DNA of 64,000 nucleotides from Serratia proteamaculans (GTDB lineage: Bacteria > Pseudomonadota > Gammaproteobacteria > Enterobacterales > Enterobacteriaceae), in NCBI RefSeq assembly GCF_013337185.1, contig NZ_SWDE01000004.1, forward strand, positions 423,720 to 487,719. Reading direction: 5' to 3'. Within the stretch, counting starts at the first letter, position 1. Every line of letters starts with the position of its first letter. A program made the translations under genes and the position numbers. Shown here in pieces: positions 56,268 through 64,000 of this stretch. A model generated the notes under the pieces. That model made no database searches, was not told where the DNA came from, and worked only from the letters and a program-made list of their open reading frames with translations.

Positions 56268-57085
56268 TGAACGGCCTGGTGCAACGTCAGCAGGCGCGCT
56301 GCGGGGATTTCACCCTGAGCTGGCGCGAAGCGGGGCACGGCCGCCCGGTAGTGTTGCTGCATGGCATCAGCTCCGGTTCGGCCTCGTGGGTCAAGCAGTT
56401 TAACGATCCTGGCCTGACCGACGGTCACCGCCTGCTGGCCTGGGATGCACCGGGCTACGGTGGCAGTTTGCCGCTGACGGTGAACCAGCCTGACGCCACC
56501 GCTTACGCAGCCGCACTGGCGGCGCTGGTGGCCGAGCTTGGGCTGGAGCAGCCGCTGATTGTCGGCCATTCGCTCGGTGCGCTAATCGGCAGCGCTTATG
56601 CTGCCGATCATCCCGACGGCCTATGCGGACTGGTGCTGGCGGATCCGGCTCAGGGTTATGCCACGGCGCCGGAAGAAAAACGTCAGCAGGTTTACGGCCA
56701 GCGCAAACAGATGATTGAAAAGCTGGGGCCGCAGGGCTACGGCGAACAGCGGGCGGCGGCGTTACTGCGTGATGGCGCGGATCCGCAGGATATCGCCTGG
56801 GTACGCAATGGCATGCAGCAGCTGGATCCAGAAGGTTTTCTCAGCGCCGCCTGGATGCTGGCCAACGACGATATCGGCCGCCATCTGGCGCGCTATCGTG
56901 GCCCGCTACAGGTGTGGTGTGGCGACGGCGACCGGATCACACCGCCGGAAGCGGCGGCAATATTGGCGCAGCAGCAGGACGCGCCTCTGCGGCTGATTGA
57001 GGGCGCAGGGCACGCCAGCTATCTCGATGCACCGGAGCAATTTAACCGTTATCTGCAGGACTTTACGGGAGCAATCCAACCATGA
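56267..57085 (+). CDS. Alpha/beta hydrolase
   Basis: 272 residues from the overlapping ATG 56267. Catalytic triad visible: nucleophile Ser in VGHSLGALIG (about 103), Asp in WCGDGDRITPP (about 225), His in GAGHASYLD (about 247). Oxyanion motif LLHGISSG near 27. In this setting it probably hydrolyses the ring-cleavage product, as BphD/MhpC enzymes do, but no closer call is justified. Confidence 0.8.
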   Translation: MNGLVQRQQARCGDFTLSWREAGHGRPVVLLHGISSGSASWVKQFNDPGLTDGHRLLAWDAPGYGGSLPLTVNQPDATAYAAALAALVAELGLEQPLIVGHSLGALIGSAYAADHPDGLCGLVLADPAQGYATAPEEKRQQVYGQRKQMIEKLGPQGYGEQRAAALLRDGADPQDIAWVRNGMQQLDPEGFLSAAWMLANDDIGRHLARYRGPLQVWCGDGDRITPPEAAAILAQQQDAPLRLIEGAGHASYLDAPEQFNRYLQDFTGAIQP

Positions 57086-57876
57086 ATTTTCAGCTTGAGC
57101 AACGGGTCGCAGTGGTCACCGGCGGTTCGTCGGGCATCGGTTTTGAGACCCTGCGCCTGCTGTTGGCGGAAGGGGCGAAGGTGGCCTTTTGCGGCCGCAA
57201 TCCGGACAAACTGGCCGGTGCCGAAGCCAGCCTGCGTAATGAGTTTCCACAGGCGCAGATCCTGGCGTTGTGCTGCGACGTGCTGGACGAGGCGCAGGTA
57301 ACGCAGTTTGCCGCTCAGGTGACGGCGCACTTCGGCGGGGTGGATCTGTTGATCAACAACGCCGGTCAGGGATTTGTGGCGCATTTTGAACACACCCCGC
57401 GTGCGGCCTGGCTGCATGAGGCGGAGTTAAAACTGTTCGGCGTGATCAACCCGGTGCAGGCGTTTTTGCCGGCGCTGGAGCGTTCGGATATTGCCTCGAT
57501 TACCTGCGTGAACTCACTGCTGGCTTTGCAGCCGGAAGAACACATGATCGCCACCTCGGCGGCGCGCGCCGCACTGCTTAACATGACGCTGACGCTGTCG
57601 AAAGAGCTGGTGGACAAGGGCATTCGCGTCAACTCGATCCTGCTGGGCATGGTGGAGTCCGGCCAGTGGCGACGCCGCTTCGATGAGCGCAGCGATAAGG
57701 ACCAAAGCTGGGAGCAGTGGACGGCGGCGATTGCCGAACGTCGCGGCATCCCGATGAAACGCCTCGGTAAGCCACAGGAGCCGGCGCGGGCGCTGTTGTT
57801 CCTGGCTTCCCCCCTGGCGTCCTTTACTACCGGCGCGGCGCTCGACGTCTCCGGTGGCTTTAACCGCCATCTTTAA
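57082..57876 (+). CDS. Atypical SDR lacking the Tyr-Lys pair
   Basis: 264 residues with the Rossmann motif TGGSSGIG (about 13) and NNAG. Where the family has Y-x-x-x-K (YSASK) this protein has TSAAR (Thr and Arg) in MIATSAARAALLNM, so the usual catalytic residues are missing. It may be a non-dehydrogenase SDR, use another base (for example nearby His in EEHMIATS), or be structural. Adjacent to the AspDH-like gene. Confidence 0.78.
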   Translation: MNFQLEQRVAVVTGGSSGIGFETLRLLLAEGAKVAFCGRNPDKLAGAEASLRNEFPQAQILALCCDVLDEAQVTQFAAQVTAHFGGVDLLINNAGQGFVAHFEHTPRAAWLHEAELKLFGVINPVQAFLPALERSDIASITCVNSLLALQPEEHMIATSAARAALLNMTLTLSKELVDKGIRVNSILLGMVESGQWRRRFDERSDKDQSWEQWTAAIAERRGIPMKRLGKPQEPARALLFLASPLASFTTGAALDVSGGFNRHL

Positions 57877-57893
57877 CCGCAGAGGCCGAACAG

Positions 57894-58688
57894 ATGAAGA
57901 AAATCATGATGATTGGCTACGGCGCAATGGCCAGAGAAGTGCTTTCCCGTCTGCCGGATGGGGTGAGCGTGGGCTGGATCCTGGCGCGTGCGGCTCATCA
58001 TGCGGCAATCGACAGTGCCTTCGGGGGGCAGGTGCAGGCGCTAACCCATCCGGATCAGTGCACTGAGCAACCGGACCTGGTGCTGGAATGTGCCAGCCAG
58101 CAGGCGGTGGCGGAATTTGGTGAGGCCGTGGTGACGCGTGGCTGGCCATTGGCGGTGATTTCCACCGGTGCGCTGGCGGATGCGGCGCTGCAACAGCGGT
58201 TGCAACAGGCCTGCCGTCAGCACCATGGCCAGTTGATCGTCCTGTCCGGAGCGGTAGCAGGGATGGATGGGCTGGCGTCGGCGCGTGAAGGCGGGCTGGA
58301 CAGCGTCACCTATCAGGCCTGTAAAAGCCCGGCGAGCTGGCGAGGCAGCATGGCAGAGCAATTGATTGATCTTGATGCCGTGAGCGAGGCGCAGGTGTTT
58401 TTTGAAGGCTCGGCGCGTGAGGCGGCGAGGCTGTTCCCGGCCAATGCCAACGTGGCTGCGACCATCGCGCTCAACGGCTTGGGGATGGACGCCACCCGGG
58501 TACGGCTGCTGGTCGATCCCGCGACCCGGCGCAATACCCACCGGCTGCAGGTGTGCGGCAATTTCGGTGAGTTTCAGATTGAGCTGAGCGGCAACCCGCT
58601 GGCGAGTAATCCCAAAACATCAACCCTGGCGGCGCTGAGCGCGGTACAAGCCTGCCGCCGTCTGGTTGATGGTGGCTTTATTGCCTGA
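57894..58688 (+). CDS. Aspartate-dehydrogenase-like NAD(P)-dependent enzyme
   Basis: 264 residues of the AspDH/NadX type: Rossmann start MIGYGAMAREV (GxGxxA), PDLVLECASQQAV, LSGAVAGMDGL, NANVAATIALNGLG and the GNPLASNPKTSTLAALSA C-terminus. NadX makes or consumes iminoaspartate. Its presence in an aromatic cluster without other NAD-synthesis genes suggests it acts on an amino- or imino-acid intermediate of the pathway. Function inferred only. Confidence 0.8.
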   Translation: MKKIMMIGYGAMAREVLSRLPDGVSVGWILARAAHHAAIDSAFGGQVQALTHPDQCTEQPDLVLECASQQAVAEFGEAVVTRGWPLAVISTGALADAALQQRLQQACRQHHGQLIVLSGAVAGMDGLASAREGGLDSVTYQACKSPASWRGSMAEQLIDLDAVSEAQVFFEGSAREAARLFPANANVAATIALNGLGMDATRVRLLVDPATRRNTHRLQVCGNFGEFQIELSGNPLASNPKTSTLAALSAVQACRRLVDGGFIA

Positions 58689-58703
58689 ACGGCAGGAGCG
58701 AGC

Positions 58704-60173
58704 ATGGAAAAGTTAAAGATTTTTGTAGCTGGGCGCTGGTGCGAAGGGCGTGGCGACGAAATGACCTCGGTGTTTCCGGCCGACGGCAGCGTCAATGCGC
58801 AACTGCGTGCCGCCAGCGTTGAAGACGTCAATGATGCGGTGGCCGCGGCGGAACGCGCCTGGCGCGCGCCCGAGTGGCGTGGGCTGGTGCCGCATCAGCG
58901 TGCCAACATTCTGTACCGCGTCAGTAATCTGATTATGGCGCAGCAGGAAGAGTTGGCGCAGTTGCAGACCCGTGACAATGGTAAACCGCTGGCGGAAACC
59001 CGTGGGCTGGTGGCCAGTGCGGCAGCAACGGCTCGCTACTTTGCTGCCGCCTGCGAGGTGCTGGAGGGCGAACTGCCGACCCAGCGCAGCGCCGAGGTGA
59101 TGACGCTGAGCCAGTATCAACCGCTGGGGGTGATCGCGGCGATTACGCCGTGGAACTCGCCGATTGCCAGTGAAATGCAAAAGGTGGCCCCCGCGCTGGC
59201 TGCGGGCAACTCGGTGATCCTCAAACCGGCTGAAGCCACGCCGCTGATGGCGCTAAAACTGGCGGAGCTGTTTGAACAGGCTGGGCTGCCTGCCGGACTG
59301 CTCAGCGTGCTGCCGGGCAAAGGCTCGGTGATTGGTGAAGCGCTGGCCCGCCATCCGTTAGTGAAAAAGATTTCCTTTACCGGCGGCACCAATACCGGTC
59401 GCCATTTGGCGCACATTGCCGCCGAAAAACTGATCCCTACCTCGCTGGAACTGGGCGGCAAGTCACCGACCATCGTGCTGGAAGATGCGGATTTGGAGCA
59501 GGCGGCACGCGGCATCTGTTATGGCATTTTCAGCTCCGCCGGTCAGGCCTGCATCGCCGGTTCGCGGCTGTTTGTGCACCGTTCTTTGTACCAGCCACTG
59601 CTGGCGCGCCTGAGTGAACTGGCGGCCGGATTGCGGGTGGGTAATCCCCTGACGCCGGGTGTGCATCTCGGCCCGCTGATTAACCAAAAGCATCGCCAAA
59701 GCGTGGCGGATTACGTGGCGCTGGCACAGCAGGAAGGTGGGCGGATAGTGATTGGCGGTGAAGCCCCGGCCGATCCGCAACTGGCCGGTGGCAGCTATTA
59801 CCTGCCGACGATTATTGAAGGGCTGAGCAATAGCGCCCGCGCCTGTCAGGAAGAGATTTTTGGCCCGGTACTGGTGGTGCTGCCGTTCGACGACGAGCAG
59901 CAGTTGATTGAACAGGCCAATGATTCGGTATACGGGCTGGCGGCCGGCATCTGGAGCCGTGATTTCCCGCGGGCTATGGCGCTGGCGGAGCAATTGGAAA
60001 CCGGCACGGTGTGGATCAATACCTACAAAACATTCTCCATTTCTACGCCTTTCGGCGGTTTTAAAGAGAGCGGTCTGGGCCGCGAAAAGGGCCTGCACGG
60101 TATCAAAGCCTACATGCAGCAAAAAAGCCTGTATCTGGCGCTTAGCCATCAGGCGAATCGCTGGAGCGATTAG
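58704..60173 (+). CDS. Aldehyde dehydrogenase
   Basis: 489-residue NAD(P)-dependent ALDH: ELGGKSPTIV (catalytic Glu region, about 249), GQACIAGSRL (catalytic Cys, about 286), FTGGTNTGR and FGPVLVV. Expected to oxidise a semialdehyde from ring cleavage or from the downstream decarboxylase. Near-continuous with the ThDP gene. Confidence 0.88.
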   Translation: MEKLKIFVAGRWCEGRGDEMTSVFPADGSVNAQLRAASVEDVNDAVAAAERAWRAPEWRGLVPHQRANILYRVSNLIMAQQEELAQLQTRDNGKPLAETRGLVASAAATARYFAAACEVLEGELPTQRSAEVMTLSQYQPLGVIAAITPWNSPIASEMQKVAPALAAGNSVILKPAEATPLMALKLAELFEQAGLPAGLLSVLPGKGSVIGEALARHPLVKKISFTGGTNTGRHLAHIAAEKLIPTSLELGGKSPTIVLEDADLEQAARGICYGIFSSAGQACIAGSRLFVHRSLYQPLLARLSELAAGLRVGNPLTPGVHLGPLINQKHRQSVADYVALAQQEGGRIVIGGEAPADPQLAGGSYYLPTIIEGLSNSARACQEEIFGPVLVVLPFDDEQQLIEQANDSVYGLAAGIWSRDFPRAMALAEQLETGTVWINTYKTFSISTPFGGFKESGLGREKGLHGIKAYMQQKSLYLALSHQANRWSD

Positions 60174-60223
60174 TTTTGAGCAACGGTGCGTACCCCTACA
60201 ACGAACATATAAGAAGGCTGATG

Positions 60224-61864
60224 ATGAGCGAGAAAATAACGGTTGGCGAGGCGATAGCCCGGACTCTGGAACAGTACGAGGTGTCGGCGATGTACGGCAT
60301 CATTTCGATTCATAATCTGCCGATTGCCGATGCGGTGGGGCAGCGCGGCAACATTCGCTTTGTGCCGGCACGTGGTGAAGCCGGTGCCGTGACCATGGCC
60401 GATGCCCACGGCCGTTTCTCCGGTCTGGGCGTGGCCTTGACCAGTACCGGTGCCGGTGCCGGTAATGCGGTCGGCGCAATGATCGAGGCGATGAACGCCA
60501 ACACGCCGCTGCTGCACATTACCGGTCAGGTGGAAAAAGCCTATCTGGATGCCGACGCCGGGTTCATTCATGAAACCCGCGATCAATTGGGTTTCCTGCG
60601 CGCCTGCTCCAAACGCGCGTATCGGGTTAACTCTGCGGAACAGGCGGTGTCCGTGATCCAGCGGGCCATTCTCGACGCGCAGACGGTGCCTTGCGGCCCG
60701 GTGGCGGTAGAGATCCCGATCGATATTCAAAGCAGCCTGGTTTCCAGCGCGGTGCTGAGCCAGCCAGTGATGCCTGCGCCGCTGCCGCCAGCCAGTGACG
60801 ACGCGGTTGAACGGCTGTATCAGCGGCTGAAACAGGCCAAACGTCCGTTGTTATGGTTGGGCGGCGGTGCGCTGGCCTGCGGTGAGGCGGTGCGCAAACT
60901 GGCGGATGCCGGTGTGGTGGTGATCTCCAGCACCCACGGGCGCGGCATTCTGCCTGATAGCCATCCGCGCAGCCTGCGTGCGTTCCATAATTCACCGAGC
61001 ATTGAGGCTATCCTGACGCAGTGCGATCTGACGCTGGTGGCCGGTTCACGCCTGCGCAGCAATGAAACCCGTACCTGGACGCTGCCGCTGCCACGCCCAT
61101 TGGTGCAGATTGATATTGATCCGGCGGCGGCCAACCGTAACTATCTGGCCGACGAACAAATTAATGGCGACTGTGGTGCCTTGCTTAACGCATTGGCTGC
61201 CCGACTGAATCCAGGTGAGAAGGTCAATGCCGAGTGGGATAGCGAAATCGTCCGCGCGGTGCAGCAGGCGGAAAGCGCGCTGCGCCAACAGTCGGGGGAA
61301 TATGCCAAATTAAACGACGCCATTGCCGCCGCGCTGCCGCAGGATGGGCTGCTGGTCCGTGATATCACCGTCTCTGGCAGCGTTTGGGGCAGCCGTTTGT
61401 TCCGCGCGATTTCGCCGCTGTGCAACATTCACTCGCTGGCCGGGGCGATTGGCATGGGCTTGCCGATGGCGATTGGTACCGCGATCGCTAACCCGCAGCG
61501 CAAGGTGGTCGGGCTGGTGGGCGACGGCGGGTTGGCGTTAGGCTTGGGCGAGCTGGCGACCATGGCGCAGGAGCAGGCCAATATCACTTTGCTGATTATG
61601 AACGACGGTGGCTACGGCGTGATGCGCGGCATTCAGGATAAATACTTTGCCGGTCGTCAGTACTATAACGAACTGCACACCCCGTCCTTTACGCTGGTGG
61701 CCGAAGCTATGGGGCTGAAAGCCTGGAAGGTCGACAGTGCGGCGCAGTTCAGCGGCGTCTTGGCGGAGGCGATTAACTATCCGGGACCGTCGGTAGTGGA
61801 AGTGGACATGAACAGCATTGGGCCACTAACCTTCGCCGGGCCACCGCAAAAGACCCTGTACTGA
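60224..61864 (+). CDS. ThDP-dependent enzyme of the acetolactate synthase/decarboxylase type
   Basis: 546 residues from ATG 60224 (AAGAAGG six bases upstream). Catalytic Glu in ARGEAGAVTMADA (about 50) and ThDP-binding GDGG...MNDGG (about 445-475). Three domains as in benzoylformate decarboxylase and acetolactate synthase. Likely decarboxylates a 2-oxo acid to an aldehyde used by the ALDH upstream. Last gene of the cluster; a hairpin follows at 61878. Confidence 0.83.
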   Translation: MSEKITVGEAIARTLEQYEVSAMYGIISIHNLPIADAVGQRGNIRFVPARGEAGAVTMADAHGRFSGLGVALTSTGAGAGNAVGAMIEAMNANTPLLHITGQVEKAYLDADAGFIHETRDQLGFLRACSKRAYRVNSAEQAVSVIQRAILDAQTVPCGPVAVEIPIDIQSSLVSSAVLSQPVMPAPLPPASDDAVERLYQRLKQAKRPLLWLGGGALACGEAVRKLADAGVVVISSTHGRGILPDSHPRSLRAFHNSPSIEAILTQCDLTLVAGSRLRSNETRTWTLPLPRPLVQIDIDPAAANRNYLADEQINGDCGALLNALAARLNPGEKVNAEWDSEIVRAVQQAESALRQQSGEYAKLNDAIAAALPQDGLLVRDITVSGSVWGSRLFRAISPLCNIHSLAGAIGMGLPMAIGTAIANPQRKVVGLVGDGGLALGLGELATMAQEQANITLLIMNDGGYGVMRGIQDKYFAGRQYYNELHTPSFTLVAEAMGLKAWKVDSAAQFSGVLAEAINYPGPSVVEVDMNSIGPLTFAGPPQKTLY

Positions 61865-61877
61865 GCCGTGACGGATT

Positions 61878-61909
61878 GAACGGCACCTTGAACAGTCGAG
61901 GTGTCGTTC
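61878..61909 (+). terminator. Terminator of the catabolic cluster
   Basis: GAACGGCACCT/AGGTGTCGTTC stem (one mismatch) with a ten-base loop 14 bases after the last stop; a T-rich run follows after a spacer. Also usable by the minus-strand immunity-type gene. Confidence 0.65.
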
Positions 61910-61917
61910 AAAGGTAA

Positions 61918-62115
61918 TCAATTTTTATTAAATATTCCCAGGGCGTCGACTATCAGTGAAATGGATACTCGCAGCCCAATAATAGCAAGAACCAGTGTGA
62001 CCAAGTCCACATAGCTGGTCGCCGGTTGTAATATTTTCAATGATGATTTAATGCCAATAAAGTAACAGCCTGGCATCCAGATAATGGAAATTAACGAGTA
62101 TCTTGCCTTATTCAT
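61918..62115 (-). CDS. Putative immunity-type small membrane protein
   Basis: 65 residues from ATG 62115 (MNKARYSLISIIWMPGCYFIG); 22 further upstream codons are open but cross a hairpin. Two hydrophobic helices (about 7-22 and 36-58) around a loop, which fits microcin/bacteriocin immunity proteins. It directly follows a double-glycine peptide gene on the same strand, 53 bp away. Immunity role is inferred from place and shape alone. Confidence 0.6.
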   Translation of the reverse strand: MNKARYSLISIIWMPGCYFIGIKSSLKILQPATSYVDLVTLVLAIIGLRVSISLIVDALGIFNKN

Positions 62116-62132
62116 GAGTTGACGCCTTAATC

Positions 62133-62153
62133 GCCCCCATTGAGCGAGGGGGC
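62133..62153 (-). other. Intercistronic stem-loop between microcin-like and immunity-type genes
   Basis: GCCCCC/GGGGGC stem with a nine-base loop without a T run. It could attenuate the downstream gene or stabilise the upstream message. Confidence 0.5.
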
Positions 62154-62168
62154 ATATACAGAGAAATA

Positions 62169-62516
62169 TTACCAGCGGCATTGCCCATTTACGCTATTTG
62201 GGGAACGGTTACCCGCTAGTGCATCTCTGTTATTATTGTTGTTATTTCTATATGGGCTTTTATCAGGACAACCGAGACTTGCCGTCGCGGCCCCCGCAAC
62301 GGCAAAGCCAATCATTGTCCATGGCCCACCAGCCATGCCTGTTAGCGCGCCAGTGATGATGCCAACGCCAACATCATTTGCGCATGTTTTTGGGGCTCCG
62401 CCTCCGTTGCGGCCATTATTCCGACCTCTTCTTCCGCCATTATCGCTACGGTCACCGCCATTATTTCCACGACCACCAGAGATTTGATCGAGTAAAGATG
62501 CATCAATGATTTTCAT
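62169..62516 (-). CDS. Double-glycine-leader, microcin-like peptide
   Basis: 115 residues from ATG 62516 (GGAG seven bases upstream). The start, MKIIDASLLDQISGG, is a typical GG leader of class II microcins (compare the MR-x-L-x-L-N-E-L-D-S-V-S-GG type). Cleavage after Gly15 leaves 100 residues: a Gly/Asn/Arg-rich basic part, a hydrophobic glycine-rich segment (GVGIITGALTGMAGG, PWTMIGFAVAGAATASLG; glycine-zipper spacing), and a tail with NNNNNN, with three Cys (KTCAND, LGCPD, GQCRW). No export or C39-peptidase gene is in the window, so it would need a transporter elsewhere. Novel by inspection; activity unproven. Confidence 0.75.
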   Translation of the reverse strand: MKIIDASLLDQISGGRGNNGGDRSDNGGRRGRNNGRNGGGAPKTCANDVGVGIITGALTGMAGGPWTMIGFAVAGAATASLGCPDKSPYRNNNNNNRDALAGNRSPNSVNGQCRW

Positions 62517-62742
62517 AAATAACTCCATTCCATAGTGTTGTTTTATGTCCATAAGGGAACTTAGTATTATATTTTTTCCAGAATAATTTCAATGCTGCAT
62601 AGGTGAGTTTTCGCTAAAGGTCACAAAAAATAAATGGTTATTATGTGTTGTTGTAAGTTGTTTTATTTATATTATTCTATAAATGGAATTGAGTGGTTTT
62701 TTAATAATGGATTTAACAGGAATGCGTTTTTTATTTTCTGAA
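62517..62742. other. AT-rich upstream region of the microcin-like gene
   Basis: Strongly AT-rich DNA without ORFs, in contrast with the neighbouring 58% GC genes. Probably holds the minus-strand promoter of the peptide gene; composition suggests horizontally acquired or silenced DNA. Confidence 0.4.
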
Positions 62743-62785
62743 AACGGCACCTTAATCAGTGGTAAACCCACTTTTGGGTGCCGTT
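62743..62785 (-). terminator. Terminator of loiP
   Basis: On the minus strand AACGGCACC...GGTGCCGTT forms a stem ending in TTTTC, just past the loiP stop. Confidence 0.7.
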
Positions 62786-62805
62786 GCTCTGTAAGGCAAT
62801 AAGGG

Positions 62806-63558
62806 TTATTTGCCTGCCGCGATGCGGTCGCGAATGTGCTGCGCACGCGCTTCGGAGGCCGGGTGATCGTCGAACATGCTGCTCTGACGTCCGGCTTCCA
62901 TCTTGGCCAGTTTTTCAAAGCTGGTGACCAGGCCGTTCGGATCGATACCGCGCTGTTTCATCAGATCGAACGAGTAGTCATCCGCTTCGCTTTCCTGCTT
63001 TTGCGAGAACTGGGCATTCACCAGTTTTTCGCCCATGTCCGCCAGTTGTGACTGCGACAGTGAACCTATGATGCCTCCGGTCGAGGCCGCTGCGGTACGC
63101 AACGCCACGGTGCCGTAAGCCACCTGCATGGCTTTACGCGTATGGCCCAGCGCCACGTGGCCCATTTCATGACCCAGCACGCCTTCCACTTCATTGTCGG
63201 TCATCATGTCCATCAGGCCGCTGTATACGCGAATACAGCCGTTGGCCATCGCCCAGGCATTCACGTCTTTGGTGACGTAAACCTTGTAGTTGGCCGGTGT
63301 ACCGTTGATATTATCGCCCAGCGCCGCGGCGATTTTGTTCAAACGTTTGGCATAGGTGCTGTCAGCCGGCGCGATTTGTGCCTTGCTGTCCATCTCTGCG
63401 CAGGATTTATCACTCAGGGTTCTTACGTCGTCATTGCTCAACGTCGCCGCCTGAAACGCCTGCGCGCCAGACTGCATCAGGGTATCGGTATTCAGGTTTT
63501 GACAGCCGCTTACCAAGGTGGCAATGCTTAATGCAATCAAAGAGGTACGGATTTTCAT
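62806..63558 (-). CDS. loiP: M48 metalloprotease lipoprotein LoiP
   Basis: 250 residues from ATG 63558: lipoprotein signal with lipobox VSGC (Cys at about 19), then an M48 peptidase domain with HEMGHVALGH (zinc His-Glu-x-x-His) and distal ESEADD. E. coli LoiP (YggG) is an outer-membrane protease acting with BepA. It is between speB and tktA in E. coli, so all genes from rluF to the peptide operon are inserted relative to E. coli. A 9-codon upstream extension is open but precedes the signal peptide. Confidence 0.93.
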   Translation of the reverse strand: MKIRTSLIALSIATLVSGCQNLNTDTLMQSGAQAFQAATLSNDDVRTLSDKSCAEMDSKAQIAPADSTYAKRLNKIAAALGDNINGTPANYKVYVTKDVNAWAMANGCIRVYSGLMDMMTDNEVEGVLGHEMGHVALGHTRKAMQVAYGTVALRTAAASTGGIIGSLSQSQLADMGEKLVNAQFSQKQESEADDYSFDLMKQRGIDPNGLVTSFEKLAKMEAGRQSSMFDDHPASEARAQHIRDRIAAGK

Positions 63559-63796
63559 AACGCCATCTTCCTGTGATAGTAACAAGGGGGTAATGCCATT
63601 TTAATTTAGGGAAATCTTGCCGTCTGAGACTAGTGTACGCTGGCAATCAGGAAAATAGTGTTATTCCGAAAAACCGACCAATTGTGCTAATAAGTTGTGA
63701 ACTCGCTCTCATTTGGCATTAGGGATTGCCGTTTTAATGCTGAGTCTGAGAAAATAGAAAACTTGACTGATTTTTTAATCCGACCTGGAGTAAAAC

Positions 63797-64000
63797 ATGT
63801 CCTCTCGTAAAGAGCTTGCCAACGCCATCCGCGCACTCAGCATGGACGCCGTACAAAAAGCAAATTCCGGCCATCCGGGTGCACCTATGGGCATGGCGGA
63901 CATCGCCGAAGTCCTGTGGCGTGACTACCTGAACCACAACCCGACCAACCCGCACTGGGCTGACCGTGACCGCTTCGTCCTCTCCAACGGCCATGGCTCG
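63797..64000 (+). CDS. tktA: Transketolase, 5' end
   Basis: First 68 residues ([41 protein letters not shown]...), typical of transketolase; the window stops inside the gene. ThDP-dependent pentose phosphate enzyme. GGAG lies eight bases before the ATG. Follows loiP divergently, as in E. coli. Confidence 0.93.
   Translation, partial: MSSRKELANAIRALSMDAVQKANSGHPGAPMGMADIAEVLWRDYLNHNPTNPHWADRDRFVLSNGHGS

Noticed and set aside
62169..62552. Longer start for the microcin-like peptide (MDIKQHYGMELF...)
   Set aside because: The ATG at 62516 has the ribosome site, and the GG leader begins there; the upstream extension would hide the leader.
1..64000. CRISPR arrays, rRNA genes, tRNA genes, prophage or IS transposase genes
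   Set aside because: No repeat-spacer periodicity, no clear tRNA cloverleaf and no transposase or phage-type reading frames were found. The only repeats are the palindromic elements and the hok/sok array.

Overview
The window is about 58% GC chromosomal DNA from an enterobacterium, most likely Serratia (S. plymuthica / proteamaculans / liquefaciens type). The genus is inferred from very close matches to remembered E. coli proteins, a gene order only partly like E. coli, and scattered copies of a short repeat ending in TATACCC/GGGTATA; no database search was possible.

Left part (1-35.4 kb) follows the E. coli 3-minute region with local differences: lpdA, acnB, yacL, speED, yacC, cueO, hpt, can, yadGH, yadE, panD, panCB, then qseBC where E. 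coli has a fimbrial operon, then folK-pcnB, gluQ, dksA, sfsA-thpR, hrpB, mrcB and the ferrichrome operon fhuACDB. Most of this is central metabolism (PDH/2-OGDH E3, aconitase, spermidine, pantothenate, purine salvage), copper defence, envelope synthesis and iron uptake. Readable control sites include a CueR-type 19-bp-spacer promoter at cueO, a Fur-like palindrome at fhuA, a PmrA/QseB-type direct repeat at qseB and a CRP-like site at acnB. pcnB appears to use the rare AUU start.

Junction (35.4-37.45 kb): fhuB is followed not by hemL, as in E. coli, but by two 0.54-kb tandem copies of a hok/sok type I toxin-antitoxin unit, a truncated third copy, and a HigBA/RelE-type toxin-antitoxin pair. Beyond it the map jumps to the E. 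coli 66-minute block (metK, speA, speB, loiP, tktA), so the toxin-antitoxin modules sit on a synteny break.

Right part (37.45-64 kb): metK and yqgB-speA are divergent, with MetJ boxes and a long speA leader holding an extra candidate leader ORF. Between speA and speB lies an exported methionine sulfoxide repair set (Tat-MsrB, a DipZ-like membrane thiol transporter, anchored MsrA), plus a small membrane protein gene and a structured candidate RNA. Between speB and loiP are rluF, an MFS transporter, and a roughly 13-kb catabolic cluster: Rieske oxygenase with ferredoxin and reductase, two SDRs, IclR regulator, extradiol-type dioxygenase, MFS transporter, cupin, alpha/beta hydrolase, aspartate-dehydrogenase-like enzyme, aldehyde dehydrogenase and ThDP enzyme. 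It looks like a complete uptake, ring-hydroxylation and ring-cleavage route for an unidentified aromatic, possibly nitrogen-containing, compound, with an unusual lower pathway. After it come a double-glycine-leader, microcin-like peptide gene and a small two-helix protein that may be its immunity partner. The window ends inside tktA.

The observations most worth following are the microcin/immunity pair, the aromatic cluster with its atypical SDR, the tandem hok/sok array at the rearrangement point, the AUU start of pcnB, and the structured RNA upstream of speB.
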